Part shown: positions 9,001 through 17,600 of the stretch, piece by piece
Position numbering within the stretch: position 1 is the stretch's first letter
Layout of the letters: every line of letters begins with the position of its first letter
Origin: Dyadobacter sp. CECT 9275
GTDB taxonomy: Bacteria > Bacteroidota > Bacteroidia > Cytophagales > Spirosomataceae
Direction: 5' to 3'
DNA: 64,000 nt
Assembly: GCF_907164905.1 (NCBI RefSeq)
Contig: NZ_CAJRAF010000004.1
Span: forward strand, 868,001-932,000
Program-made: the position numbers and the translations under genes
The notes under the pieces: generated by a model
Seen by the model: the letters and a program-made list of their open reading frames with translations, nothing else
What the model was told of the DNA's origin: nothing
Databases searched by the model: none

Positions 9001-10006
9001 TAGCGTTAACAACGGCAATACCACCGCCTGCCGTGCCGGGGATCGTGTGAGCACCGATCGTCAGATCTCCCGTAGCGTCAGCATTCCCCCCATAAATCGT
9101 AAAACCATCCAGAACGGCTCCGCTGGTTCCGGCTGCCACCACTACGTGGTAGCAATTATCCTCAATGGCGGTAGGATCATCCTGGTAAAGGTAATAAAAG
9201 TCATCCCCGTTTACATCTCCGCACAGAATGGTACTGCTTACCATCTGAGAACCACCCATAATTATAAACTGATCGGCCACCTTAAAAACCCTTTCTGCCA
9301 GCGTGGCTTCCGTACCGGCAAAACCGCCATATACTTTGACATTAGCAGGTAAAACGAAGACATTGTTACGGTTTTGATAATCCCAGTCATCCCCAACCTC
9401 GTAGTCTGCCGGATAGGCGGGCAAGTACACCCCATTTGCAACCCATATCTGCTCCACGCTAGGGTTGTCCCTTGCAAAAATCAGTGCATCTGCGAGTTCA
9501 GGATAAGCCTGGTCCCAACTGCTTCCATCTCCTAAAGGATCTGCAACAGCCCAGTTCACATATAAGGTCGTTGGTACGTCCGAGCCAGCCCTCCGGGTTG
9601 TAAAGGACGAAGGCCTTAAACGGGGTATCCGGCGCGCCGCAATCTTTGTATTTTTACCCGCACTGGCGTCTTTCAACCCACCCATGTGGCCGGTTTTTCC
9701 TTTGCCTGGCTTTGTAAATCGTGAGGCACTGGTCATTTTAGAAGGATCTGCGAACATCAATCCCAGTTCTTTGGCAGTAAACTCGGCCCCGGCTGTTTGA
9801 CGAACGCCCTGACTGGCCAGCCATTGTTCTATACCCAGCCTGACGGCCTTATCTCCTTTGGCAAAACTGCCGTTTTTAAAATGGGCTTTTACCTGATTGG
9901 TCTGTACTTTTTCACCCTGAAGAGATTTCTGAGCAAATGAAGGGTATATGGTGAGAGCAAGGCAGGGTATGAGGAAAAAAAATAGTGTAGAAATTTTTCT
10001 TTTCAT
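6047..10006 (-). CDS. Large secreted right-handed beta-helix protein with T9SS sorting domain
   Basis: I place the start at the ATG at 10006 (1319 residues), because MKRKISTLFFFLIPCLALTI gives a proper signal peptide; an upstream ATG at 10054 adds an unlikely leader. Two related modules follow: each begins with LYVN/LYVK, a GSSW segment, an ADAL-A-AR helix and an EIWVA-G-YxPxY strand, then beta-helix repeats rich in NN, G and V/I with 'NAVIAGN'-like rungs. The C-terminal 90 residues form a type IX secretion sorting domain (YPVPAKNELWIDW, then SGLLLLKAG and KILKE at the end). The protein is therefore exported and probably anchored at, or released from, the cell surface. Parallel beta-helices often bind or cleave polysaccharides; no catalytic site is evident, so adhesin or lyase-like roles are both open. 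Confidence 0.8.
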   Translation of the reverse strand: MKRKISTLFFFLIPCLALTIYPSFAQKSLQGEKVQTNQVKAHFKNGSFAKGDKAVRLGIEQWLASQGVRQTAGAEFTAKELGLMFADPSKMTSASRFTKPGKGKTGHMGGLKDASAGKNTKIAARRIPRLRPSSFTTRRAGSDVPTTLYVNWAVADPLGDGSSWDQAYPELADALIFARDNPSVEQIWVANGVYLPAYPADYEVGDDWDYQNRNNVFVLPANVKVYGGFAGTEATLAERVFKVADQFIIMGGSQMVSSTILCGDVNGDDFYYLYQDDPTAIEDNCYHVVVAAGTSGAVLDGFTIYGGNADATGDLTIGAHTIPGTAGGGIAVVNATPALSNLIVRENFASTGSAIYGEGASFTLTNTVIAGNVSSEKGGVSLVSSAPVFTNVTIAGNSAVENAGGIYCTGNSSLPIIRNTIVYGNTAPADPNILLADDASPSFEYSIIQGSRGSGNGTWDSSFGEDGGNNIDADPKFQDPEYGLFGLQPSSPGVNGGNDLYFQASQSPDLSGITTDLRGITRITGAHVEIGALESLYDNLTTTLVHTGGRLYVKQGGAGNGSSWGNAAREVADALLAARLNADITEIWVAGGTYYPLYRPDNLAADPDRRNHAFVLVDGVKIYGGFAGNEGSLSDRILGATPSILSGDFNNDDIALSNIDLEDFLQNGPSTTLDENALQLIYAADLFSENTVFDGFTVQGAALLSRMQEFNIEDEDAGEFFGKFFTDYLLVNEIAAPRILGSGFVSLGSDVEISNVTVRNNFGILGGSVFTFGSLNRIYNSVVYNNFSLMMGGGITCFSTFSDVINATVTKNLSFGAPAGMIDFDGRSFVSNSIFYGSILNEELLGPEFSSISLSFPFDSQIDHSIIGGSGGSSNWSLPDPVLDGGGNLDEDPLFANAATDDFTPTACSAAVNAGVNNFINPDSEENLDLTALLPQDLAGNDRVFNTVIDMGSFEFQGSTPPGVLPLAGNGKESEHEFTSNTAHSFTAGSGLCTVDLLQLEPTEGLSGNVMTKVWVDPSVRTYNNAVYLQRHYDIEPETNAGSAKGKVTLYFTQAEFDAFNLQVEPEEYLPTGTEEGEGDRKANFRIYQFHGVDAGGYGDPSSYDGDRTEIDPGVNNIVWDSDKARWEVTFTVNGFSGFFAGTASHSPLPVRLVSFNGKLTEQQKVQLDWKVTEQVNIDTYIVEYSATGKSFTEIGRKVANTVASTNYTYLDTLSHAGGTAYYRLKIVELDGTKAYSRLISVKLPEAPKMIAYPVPAKNELWIDWKKSDADKAEFFDKNGRLLHTVGKTKGVQRVDISRFPSGLLLLKAGNDTRKILKE

Positions 10007-10473
10007 TAACAATGAGTGGTTTAGGGAAAGGGAATAAAATTCAAAAGTTCCCATCCTGTTGCTAAGAGGGGAATGTCCCTAACAGACATTTTCGGAGGCA
10101 AAGAGGTTCGTTTAAACTATAAGTATTTTTTAATTAATCTAAATTTTTCGATTATCTCATCCGCTTTCCGCCACTCACAACCCGAAATATAGCCAATTAA
10201 AAAAAAGGTATTAAAAAATTATTTCTACATTTTTGTAGCAAAATATTACAATTCCGTAGATCATAAGGTACCTGACTGCGTGAGGCATCTAAATTTCTGA
10301 TTGGGATACCTGCCACACACGTCTGATATTCCGGAGAAACCTTCAACCAAAACGGTTTACACCACGATTTTTATTACACCAACAGATTTTCCTAAATTTT
10401 TCTCTCACCTGACCTAGGGTACCATTAAAATATTTTGTCCTACTTTATATAAAGACAATTAAATTTCTCTCTT
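10007..10473. other. Divergent intergenic region between beta-helix and sigma genes
   Basis: The region is AT-rich and includes a short hairpin (CTACA-TTTT-TGTAG near 10227-10240). No open frame of interest is present. It must hold promoters for both divergent transcripts, but none matches the TAnnTTTG consensus well. Confidence 0.5.
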
Positions 10474-11136
10474 GTGAAAGCGGAATTATATGAAGATTTT
10501 TTGGAGGAGAACACGAGCCGGGAAAATGCTGCCCATGGTATACGCCTGAAAGACGCGGGTAGCAGGGAACAAGACAAGGAATTCTTTATCAAAAAAACTT
10601 TTGAACAGGATCCTGTGAAAGGTTACGAACTGTTATTCCGTACCTACTACACACCACTCTGCAGCCATGCCGTGCGTTTTGTATACAATAAGGTAATAGC
10701 GGAAGATCTGGTTACAGAGATATTCCTGAATTTCTGGAAAAAGAATCTGCAGGAACAGATCACCTCGTCTTTCCGTGCGTATCTGTTTACATCTGTCCGT
10801 AATAAATGTTTTACCTATTTAAAATGGGAATTTAACAAAATCCCAAAGGAAGAGCTGCAAGACGACCTCAGTACAGAACCATCTCTGCCTGATAACATCA
10901 TGGAATTTGACGAATTGTACCTGCAGATCGAAAAGACAATCAGCGGGCTGCCGCCACAATGCCAGAAAGTGTTTCTGCTCAGCCGTTTTGAAGGAAAATC
11001 ATATCTCGAAATCGCTGAAAAATTAGGTATATCCCGCAAAGCGGTGGAGGCACATATCAGCAAAGCACTTGTTGTACTGAGAAAATCGCTCGGGAATATC
11101 ATCATCCTGCTATTGCCGCTGCACAATTTTTTTTAA
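10474..11136 (+). CDS. ECF-type RNA polymerase sigma factor (locus 1)
   Basis: The 220-residue protein has region 2 at about 45-115 (GYELLFRTYYTPLCSHAVRF, AEDLVTEIFLNFW) and region 4 at about 150-205 (LPPQCQKVFLLSRFEG, then the helix-turn-helix YLEIAEKLGISRKAVEAHIS). This is the sigma-70 family type paired with FecR in Bacteroidota SusCD loci. A GTG start at 10474 is used, since no in-frame ATG precedes region 2. It is the first gene of sigma-FecR-SusC-SusD on the plus strand. It should be freed when the outer-membrane transporter senses its substrate and then drive susCD; this rests on the known FecIRA mechanism. A hydrophobic C-terminal tail (IIILLLPL) is common in this subfamily. Confidence 0.92.
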   Translation: MKAELYEDFLEENTSRENAAHGIRLKDAGSREQDKEFFIKKTFEQDPVKGYELLFRTYYTPLCSHAVRFVYNKVIAEDLVTEIFLNFWKKNLQEQITSSFRAYLFTSVRNKCFTYLKWEFNKIPKEELQDDLSTEPSLPDNIMEFDELYLQIEKTISGLPPQCQKVFLLSRFEGKSYLEIAEKLGISRKAVEAHISKALVVLRKSLGNIIILLLPLHNFF

Positions 11137-11242
11137 TGGCCAGCCTTTGTATTCCACTTATTTTTTGCGACCTGATTACTTCAAAAGGTAGGGTTCACAT
11201 CGAGGGACTGGTCATTGCAAATGAAGCATTTTACAAAAAAGT

Positions 11243-12265
11243 ATGAAATCTCAATTGTCAAAAGAAACCGCTTTTACTTATTTCTCGGGCAATGCTACGG
11301 TTTTACAGAAAAAACTGATCGCAGAATGGCTTGAAAATTCTGACAACGCAGAGCTGTATTTCGAGTGGCTTCAACAGTGGGAAACAAGCCAGCCACAGTT
11401 TCTGCCGGATGAAAGCAAAGCTTTTGAAAATATCAGACAACGCCTGGAATGCCCGGAAGAGCTCGAAAACAAAGCCGCTGACCTGACAGAATCCATCCAT
11501 ATCACCTGGTACGAACGGATAATGAGGGGGTCAAAGTGGGCAGCCGTGCTGATACTGACTGCCGGACTTGGCGCATATAGTTTCAGGGACACTATTGTCA
11601 ACAGAAGTTACCAAACCAGTTACAATGAAACCCGAACCATTATGCTGGACGACAGCAGCGAGGTGGTACTCAATCCCAACTCCCGTCTGCAACTGCTACG
11701 CTGGGGCTTCGGGTTATTTAACAGGGAGGTTACGCTTGAAGGAGAGGCCGGTTTTGTCGTCAGGCATAAGTCCGATAACCAGCCATTTACCGTACACACC
11801 GCCGATGCCGGCAAAGTAACGGTCCTGGGAACCGAGTTTTTTGTCTACACCCGGAAGAAAGGTACCAGAGTGGTTTTAAACAAAGGCAAAGTGCAGATAT
11901 CCTCCCACAAGGCTGCCAGCCCGCTCGACATGAAGCCTGGAGAAAAAGCTTCTATCAGCCAGGATGGGAAAATAAGTATTGAAACCTTGTCTAAAACCGA
12001 ACTGGCAGACCCCGTTACCTGGAAACAACACCGTTTTCAGTTTGACCATACATCTCTCAGAGACGCTGCGGTACGGTTAAACGAAGTATTCGGCACCAAT
12101 ATCGTTGTAGAAGACCCCGCCCTTTCGGACCGGGAAGTCACAGGCACATTCAACGCACAGCAGGCCGATGAGCTGCTGGTAGCATTTTCCGAAATACTTG
12201 ACCTTACGGTGCAGGTACAGAAGGATAAGATCTATCTCATACCCGGTGATACCAGTCCCAATTGA
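11243..12265 (+). CDS. FecR-family anti-sigma factor (locus 1)
   Basis: The 340-residue protein has a cytoplasmic N-terminal sigma-binding part (residues 1-85), one membrane segment around 97-112 (WAAVLILTAGLGAYSF) and a periplasmic FecR domain. That domain has the typical MLDDSSEVVLNPNSRL and VTLEGEAGFVV strands. A C-terminal DUF4974 domain (about 260-335) takes the STN signal from SusC. It lies 107 bases after the sigma gene and 27 bases before susC, so it is probably co-transcribed. Its N-terminus closely parallels the FecR of locus 2 at 29914-30918: QKKLIAEWLENSDNAELYFE here against QRKLIEEWLEDSENQELYYK there. Confidence 0.92.
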   Translation: MKSQLSKETAFTYFSGNATVLQKKLIAEWLENSDNAELYFEWLQQWETSQPQFLPDESKAFENIRQRLECPEELENKAADLTESIHITWYERIMRGSKWAAVLILTAGLGAYSFRDTIVNRSYQTSYNETRTIMLDDSSEVVLNPNSRLQLLRWGFGLFNREVTLEGEAGFVVRHKSDNQPFTVHTADAGKVTVLGTEFFVYTRKKGTRVVLNKGKVQISSHKAASPLDMKPGEKASISQDGKISIETLSKTELADPVTWKQHRFQFDHTSLRDAAVRLNEVFGTNIVVEDPALSDREVTGTFNAQQADELLVAFSEILDLTVQVQKDKIYLIPGDTSPN

Positions 12266-12291
12266 ATTTTTTATTTTAAATAACGCAACCC

Positions 12292-15200
12292 ATGAATCTA
12301 CAATTACCTTCGGCAAGGACATGTTGCCTTTATGTAATGGTCAGTTTGTTTCCCTCGCTGGTTTTTGCTCAGCTGCTGGCGTCCGCTGCCCAAACCGAGA
12401 ATCAGAGCAAAACGATGCAGCCAGTTAAACTCAGAGATGCATTGCTTAAGTTGAAAGAGACCTACGGAGCAGATATCCTGTTTGAAGAAAAGCAGTTGGA
12501 AGATATGAAAGTGCCTTCTTCGGCAATCAATTCCAGCCGGACACTGGAACAAAATCTGACGGCGCTTCTTTCTTCCTCAGGGCTCACCTATAAAAAGCTA
12601 AAAGAAAACACGTATGTGCTGCTCCCCGACAGGAAAAAACGAAAAAAAGATCCGGCTGTTTCGGCTCCGGAACCTACTTCGTCTTCACTTTTCAATCGGG
12701 ATAACACACTTCCGCAGACAATAGAGACCAAAACAAATGACAACATTGTGTCCACTGCCGAAACCACTGTTAAAGGAATGGTCACCGATACCAAGGGAGA
12801 AGCGCTGATCGGTGTGAGCGTGCTCGTAAAAGGAACTACACGCGGCACGGCCACAGACGTAGCGGGAAAATATGAAATTGCCGCTGACGACGCAGGCACA
12901 ACGCTGGTGTTCTCTTTTGTCGGATATGTAAGAAAAGAGGTATTGGTTGGCAACCAGTCAGAGATTAATGTAACGCTTTCCGAAGATACTCAAAACCTGT
13001 CGGAAGTAGTGGTTACCGCCCTTGGTATCAAAAGGGATAAACGGGCGCTGGGTTATTCTGTTCAGGAAATTGGCGGAGAAGCCATATCTACGGCCAAAGA
13101 AGCAAACCTTGCCACTTCCCTTGCGGGAAAAATGGCGGGGGTTCAGGTTACACGTTCAGGAAATGGGGCAGGAGGCTCCTCACGGGTGGTGATCAGAGGT
13201 GCCAACTCGCTGGTAGGTAACAGCCAGCCTTTGTACGTGATCGACGGCATTCCGATGGACAACAGTAATCCCAACTCTCCGGGAAGCTCCGGCGGTATCG
13301 ATTATGGAGACGGTATTTCCAATATCAACCCGGAAGATGTTGAATCCATTTCGGTTTTGAAAGGGCCTAATGCAGCTGCCCTGTACGGACAGCGCGGAAG
13401 CAATGGTGTGGTTTTAATCACTACAAAATCCGGAAAATCACGTAAGGGGATCGGCATCAAATATGGTATCGACTATTCGGTTGGCGATGCCCTGGTACTA
13501 CCTGACTTCCAGGATGAGTACGGACAGGGGCTTGACGGCACCTTCACACACTTCCGCGGAACAGACGGCAAGATATATACCTGGGCGGCTGCACAGGCAG
13601 GGAATATTCAGGGAATGCCAAAAACCAGCGGTGGCCGCGACAGGTTCACACGTTCCAGCTGGGGACCTAAAATGGAAGGTCAGCAGTATGAGGATCAATG
13701 GGGGAATGTATTGAATTTCAACCCGCAGCCTAAAACCTTTCAGACTTTTTTTAAGAAAGAAACCCAGCTGGTTAACAACCTGAGCCTGGAAGGAGGCAAT
13801 GACAATATCAATTACCGGTTATCATATGGCAATACCAATATTGACGGCTACACACCGCTGAATACACTGAAACGTAATAACGTCAACCTGAGAACCGTTG
13901 CCAAACTTACATCCAAACTGGAACTGGACGTAAAAGCAAATTATATCGGGCAAAAAGGTGCAAACCGCCCCACGGTTTCAGATGCTAGCGATAATCCGGC
14001 GTATCTGTTCATCAGCCAGCCGAGAAGTATCCCCATGAGCACACTTGCCAGCTCTACATGGACGGCAGCAGATATCAGCAAACAGCTGGGATATGGAACG
14101 GTACCTTTTGTAGGAATGGAAAAAACCTATGCAACCAATTCCTCAACCGCCAACCCTTACTGGACGGTGGATCATACCAAAAATTTCGATGACCGCCAGC
14201 GCTTGCTGGGACTTATCCGCCTGAGTTACCAGTTCAACAACTGGATCAGACTGACAGCTAAAACAGGGACCGATTTTTATACTGACCAGCGCCTGCGATA
14301 CCGCGAAAAAGGTACTTACCAGAGTGCCAACAAAAACGGAGATATTTCCGAACAGGTTACCCGTGTACGGGAAGATAACAGCGATGTGCTGCTCTCGCTT
14401 ACACCGCAGCTATCGAAGGATATATCCTTTGCCCTGAACCTGGGAGCTAACCACCAGAAGTTCTATTCCCGTACCACGGGCAATACAGGAAACGAGTTTA
14501 TCGTGCCGAACTTATACGCCATCAACAATACACTGATCAATTCCTATGTTTTCAACCTGACGGAATCTTCCATCAATTCGGTGTACCTCTCGGGACAAGT
14601 TGGTTTTAAAGAGTATTTGTTTCTGGATTTTTCGGCAAGAAATGACTGGTCCTCCACCCTTTCGCCCAAAAACAATTCCTTTTTCTACCCTGCCGTCAGT
14701 GCGAGTTATGTGATCACTGACGCTTTTAATATTCAAAGTGATGTACTCAGCTTTTTAAAACTTCGGGCCTCGGTTGCACAGGCAGGTAGTTCGGGTTCTC
14801 CTTATCAGCTGACCGGTACCTACTCATTAGACCAGAATGCCCATGGAGGTGTTCCACTTGCGTCTTTTGCTTCTACCATCCCGGATCCTAACCTTAAAAA
14901 CGAGCTCACAACTTCCGTAGAAGTGGGGGTCGAAGCACGTTTCTTTAAAAACCGGGCCGGGCTGTCGTTTGCCTTTTACAATGCTTCCACCAGAAATCAG
15001 ATCCTGGATGTACCACTTCCTCCTTCCAGTACTTTTGCATCGCGCAGGATCAATGCCGGTGAAATCCGTAACCGCGGGGTAGAACTTACCCTGAACGGTA
15101 CACCTGTAAAAACTGCCGACGGATTTACATGGGATGCCACTTTCAACTTTTCCCGTAACCGGAACCAGGTGATGTCTCTTGCGGACGGTGTGGATACCTA

Positions 15201-15945
15201 TGTGCTCGGAACCGACCGCGGTGTGAACGTAGTGGCTGAACCCGGAAAAGCGTTTGGTACCCTTGTAGGAAATGGTTTTCAATGGCTGAGAGATGATGCC
15301 GGAAACCGCCTGATTGACCCGACGACCGGCCTGCCGCTCAAATCAAACTCCAAGTTTTTATATGAACTCGGGAATGCACTTCCCAACTGGATCGGCGGGT
15401 TTAACAACAGCTTCCGTTACAAGGGGATAGGCCTTTCAGGATTGATTGATATCAGCCAGGGGGGTAAAATCTACTCACAGAGTATGCGTGAAGAACTTGT
15501 TTATGGTACTATCAAGAAAACATTGCCAGGCCGCGACGGCTCTTACGTTGCCGAAGGTGTGGTAGCCTCCAAAGCTGATAACGGAACCTGGACGGGTACG
15601 GGACAGACCAATACAAAAGCAGTGCGTGCACAGGACTACTGGAACGTGGTTGCACCGGATAAGGACAATGTCATTCCCGAAGAAATGCTGAACGACGCCA
15701 GTTATGTCATTTTCAGGGAACTAACCCTCAACTACCAGTTGCCGTCAGCTCTGATCAGCCGGACGCCCTTTAAGAGTATCCGCGCCGGGATCTATGGACG
15801 TAACCTGTTTTATCTGCAGCGCAGAACGGAAGGATTTGCACCCGAAGCTTCGGCATTCAATGTGAACAATTCCTCGCTGGGTCTGGAATCAACGGCCTTA
15901 CCGCTGCTTCGCTATTTTGGCGTGAGCTTAAATGTAGAATTGTAG
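12292..15945 (+). CDS. SusC/RagA-family TonB-dependent transporter with STN domain (locus 1)
   Basis: This 1217-residue outer-membrane beta-barrel has a signal peptide (about 1-33) and an STN signalling domain (about 45-112, VKLRDALLKLKETYG to YVLLPD). A carboxypeptidase-like regulatory domain follows (about 160-235, VKGMVTDTKGEALIGVSVLV), then a TonB-box-like LSEVVVTALG, a plug domain with the RagA-type VIRGANSL and YVIDGIPMD motifs, and the barrel. SusC proteins import large substrates with a SusD lid. The STN domain means transport is coupled to the FecR/sigma pair upstream. It is followed after 26 bases by susD. The C-terminus ends in aromatic-rich barrel strands. The substrate is unknown. 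Confidence 0.95.
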   Translation: MNLQLPSARTCCLYVMVSLFPSLVFAQLLASAAQTENQSKTMQPVKLRDALLKLKETYGADILFEEKQLEDMKVPSSAINSSRTLEQNLTALLSSSGLTYKKLKENTYVLLPDRKKRKKDPAVSAPEPTSSSLFNRDNTLPQTIETKTNDNIVSTAETTVKGMVTDTKGEALIGVSVLVKGTTRGTATDVAGKYEIAADDAGTTLVFSFVGYVRKEVLVGNQSEINVTLSEDTQNLSEVVVTALGIKRDKRALGYSVQEIGGEAISTAKEANLATSLAGKMAGVQVTRSGNGAGGSSRVVIRGANSLVGNSQPLYVIDGIPMDNSNPNSPGSSGGIDYGDGISNINPEDVESISVLKGPNAAALYGQRGSNGVVLITTKSGKSRKGIGIKYGIDYSVGDALVLPDFQDEYGQGLDGTFTHFRGTDGKIYTWAAAQAGNIQGMPKTSGGRDRFTRSSWGPKMEGQQYEDQWGNVLNFNPQPKTFQTFFKKETQLVNNLSLEGGNDNINYRLSYGNTNIDGYTPLNTLKRNNVNLRTVAKLTSKLELDVKANYIGQKGANRPTVSDASDNPAYLFISQPRSIPMSTLASSTWTAADISKQLGYGTVPFVGMEKTYATNSSTANPYWTVDHTKNFDDRQRLLGLIRLSYQFNNWIRLTAKTGTDFYTDQRLRYREKGTYQSANKNGDISEQVTRVREDNSDVLLSLTPQLSKDISFALNLGANHQKFYSRTTGNTGNEFIVPNLYAINNTLINSYVFNLTESSINSVYLSGQVGFKEYLFLDFSARNDWSSTLSPKNNSFFYPAVSASYVITDAFNIQSDVLSFLKLRASVAQAGSSGSPYQLTGTYSLDQNAHGGVPLASFASTIPDPNLKNELTTSVEVGVEARFFKNRAGLSFAFYNASTRNQILDVPLPPSSTFASRRINAGEIRNRGVELTLNGTPVKTADGFTWDATFNFSRNRNQVMSLADGVDTYVLGTDRGVNVVAEPGKAFGTLVGNGFQWLRDDAGNRLIDPTTGLPLKSNSKFLYELGNALPNWIGGFNNSFRYKGIGLSGLIDISQGGKIYSQSMREELVYGTIKKTLPGRDGSYVAEGVVASKADNGTWTGTGQTNTKAVRAQDYWNVVAPDKDNVIPEEMLNDASYVIFRELTLNYQLPSALISRTPFKSIRAGIYGRNLFYLQRRTEGFAPEASAFNVNNSSLGLESTALPLLRYFGVSLNVEL

Positions 15946-15971
15946 TTTTCAAACCAGAAATGATTTAAGAG

Positions 15972-17471
15972 ATGAAAAATATAATAAAATCCATCCTGCT
16001 GACCGGCACCGTTTGTCTGGTACAGGCATGTACCGGTGACTTTGAAAAGATCAATACACCTCCCACTTCTGTAACCACCATTGACCCGGGACTTATTCTT
16101 TCCAAGGTACAAAAAGATGCCGCTTTTTCGGAAGGGTACGAATATCCCAATAACCAGTATGGCTCGTGGATACAGCACTGGGCGGGCGGCGTTCTGATCA
16201 GCAGCTCCCGTTATATTGAACAGAGTGACAACGGCGCCTGGGAAAGCCATTACACCCTGCTTCGTAACATCAGCCAGATCAGGAGTTCCATCCTGAAAGG
16301 GAAAGAAAACGATCCTACTGGCAGAACCAAACTTGCAATTGCCAAGATTGTAGAGATCTCCGTGTGGCAGCGGCTCACTGATCTGTTCGGTGATGTGCCC
16401 TATTCGCAAACCGCTCTGGGATCGGATGATGTGAATACCAAACCTGTTTTTGATTCACAGGAATCCATTTACAAATCGTTGATAACCGAACTGGATGCGG
16501 CTATGTCACAACTCACAGCAGGTGACGTGAGTTACGGCAATGCGGATTTTTATTACAAAGGCGATATCACCAAATGGAAAAAATATGCCAATTCGCTCAA
16601 ACTTAGATTAGGAATGCGGATAAGGTATGCGAACCCTTCCCTTGCACAGAAAACAGTAACAGAAGCGATGGGCCAGCCATTACTGGCCAGCAACAGTGAT
16701 GATGCCGCCATCCCCACCTACAACAACGCAACCAACGCCAATGTACACCCGGTACTAAACCACTTTCTCGCAGGCAGCCCGGATCTTAAATATCTGGCTG
16801 ACGCATTTGTAACTAAACTGGTAACGACCGGCGACCCTCGTTTGCCAAGGATTGCACAGCCAAGCGTCAATTCCGTAAAAGCAGGCTCACCGGCATATAA
16901 GGGAATAGGTGTGGCACTGACGGATGCAATCCTGAAAACAATCATTAAAGATGATTACAGTACCGCATCCACTGCCACTTTTTTCAACCGGGATTACAGC
17001 CCCGCCATTCCATGCATAGCCATGTCTTACGCCGATATTTCATTTTACAAAGCAGAGGCGGCACTGGAGGGATGGGGTGCCACCGAGGCAGACGCGGAAG
17101 GTTTTTACCAGGCAGGCGTGAAAGCAGCATTGGCACAAGCGCCCTATAACATCACCACAGTACCGGCAGCTTTTGAGAAAGAACTGTCATTTACGGGACT
17201 GACCAAAGAGCAGAAACTGGAAAAAATAGGTACCCAGAAGTGGATCCAGCTGTTTGGACGTTCCTATGAGGCCTTTATCGAATGGCGAAGAATGGGTTAT
17301 CCAACACTGAAGGCAGGACCTTTTGCAGGCTCCACCAATGGTACCATTCCACGCCGTACCATTTACTCATCACGTGAAGCGCTGCTTAATAAAGATAATT
17401 ACCAGCAGGCAGTAGCCCGATTATCCAATGGGGACTCTTACGTTTCAAAAATCTGGTGGGATAAGAAATAA
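15972..17471 (+). CDS. SusD/RagB-family outer-membrane lipoprotein (locus 1)
   Basis: The 499-residue protein is a SusD-like lipoprotein, the substrate-binding lid of the SusC barrel. The signal peptide ends at Cys20 (LVQAC), the lipidation site. Helical TPR-like segments follow (SRYIEQSDNGAWESHYTLLR, LAIAKIVEISVWQRLTDLFGDVPYSQTA), typical of the SusD_2-type subgroup. The C-terminal EKIGTQKWIQLFGRSYEAFIEWRR segment is also characteristic. It is the last gene of locus 1 and is followed by a long hairpin. It differs clearly from the SusD of locus 2, which is of the other subgroup, so the two loci probably handle different substrates. Confidence 0.93.
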   Translation: MKNIIKSILLTGTVCLVQACTGDFEKINTPPTSVTTIDPGLILSKVQKDAAFSEGYEYPNNQYGSWIQHWAGGVLISSSRYIEQSDNGAWESHYTLLRNISQIRSSILKGKENDPTGRTKLAIAKIVEISVWQRLTDLFGDVPYSQTALGSDDVNTKPVFDSQESIYKSLITELDAAMSQLTAGDVSYGNADFYYKGDITKWKKYANSLKLRLGMRIRYANPSLAQKTVTEAMGQPLLASNSDDAAIPTYNNATNANVHPVLNHFLAGSPDLKYLADAFVTKLVTTGDPRLPRIAQPSVNSVKAGSPAYKGIGVALTDAILKTIIKDDYSTASTATFFNRDYSPAIPCIAMSYADISFYKAEAALEGWGATEADAEGFYQAGVKAALAQAPYNITTVPAAFEKELSFTGLTKEQKLEKIGTQKWIQLFGRSYEAFIEWRRMGYPTLKAGPFAGSTNGTIPRRTIYSSREALLNKDNYQQAVARLSNGDSYVSKIWWDKK

Positions 17472-17495
17472 CAGGTGGTGGATTGAATTAACCTG

Positions 17496-17548
17496 CCGCA
17501 GGTACAAAACAACAGGATTCCATAAATTGTGTTGTTTTGCACCTGCGG
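17496..17548. terminator. Long hairpin between convergent susD and TIM-barrel genes
   Basis: CCGCAGGTACAAAACAACA (17496-17514) pairs with TGTTGTTTTGCACCTGCGG (17530-17548), 19 positions with one mismatch. It sits between two converging genes, so it probably terminates one or both transcripts. There is no long T-run on either side, so it is not a textbook terminator. Confidence 0.55.
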
Positions 17549-17600
17549 TACAAAGGCCCGGTTTCCATCGTTGAATTCAGGCCAGGCAATTTCTCACCAA

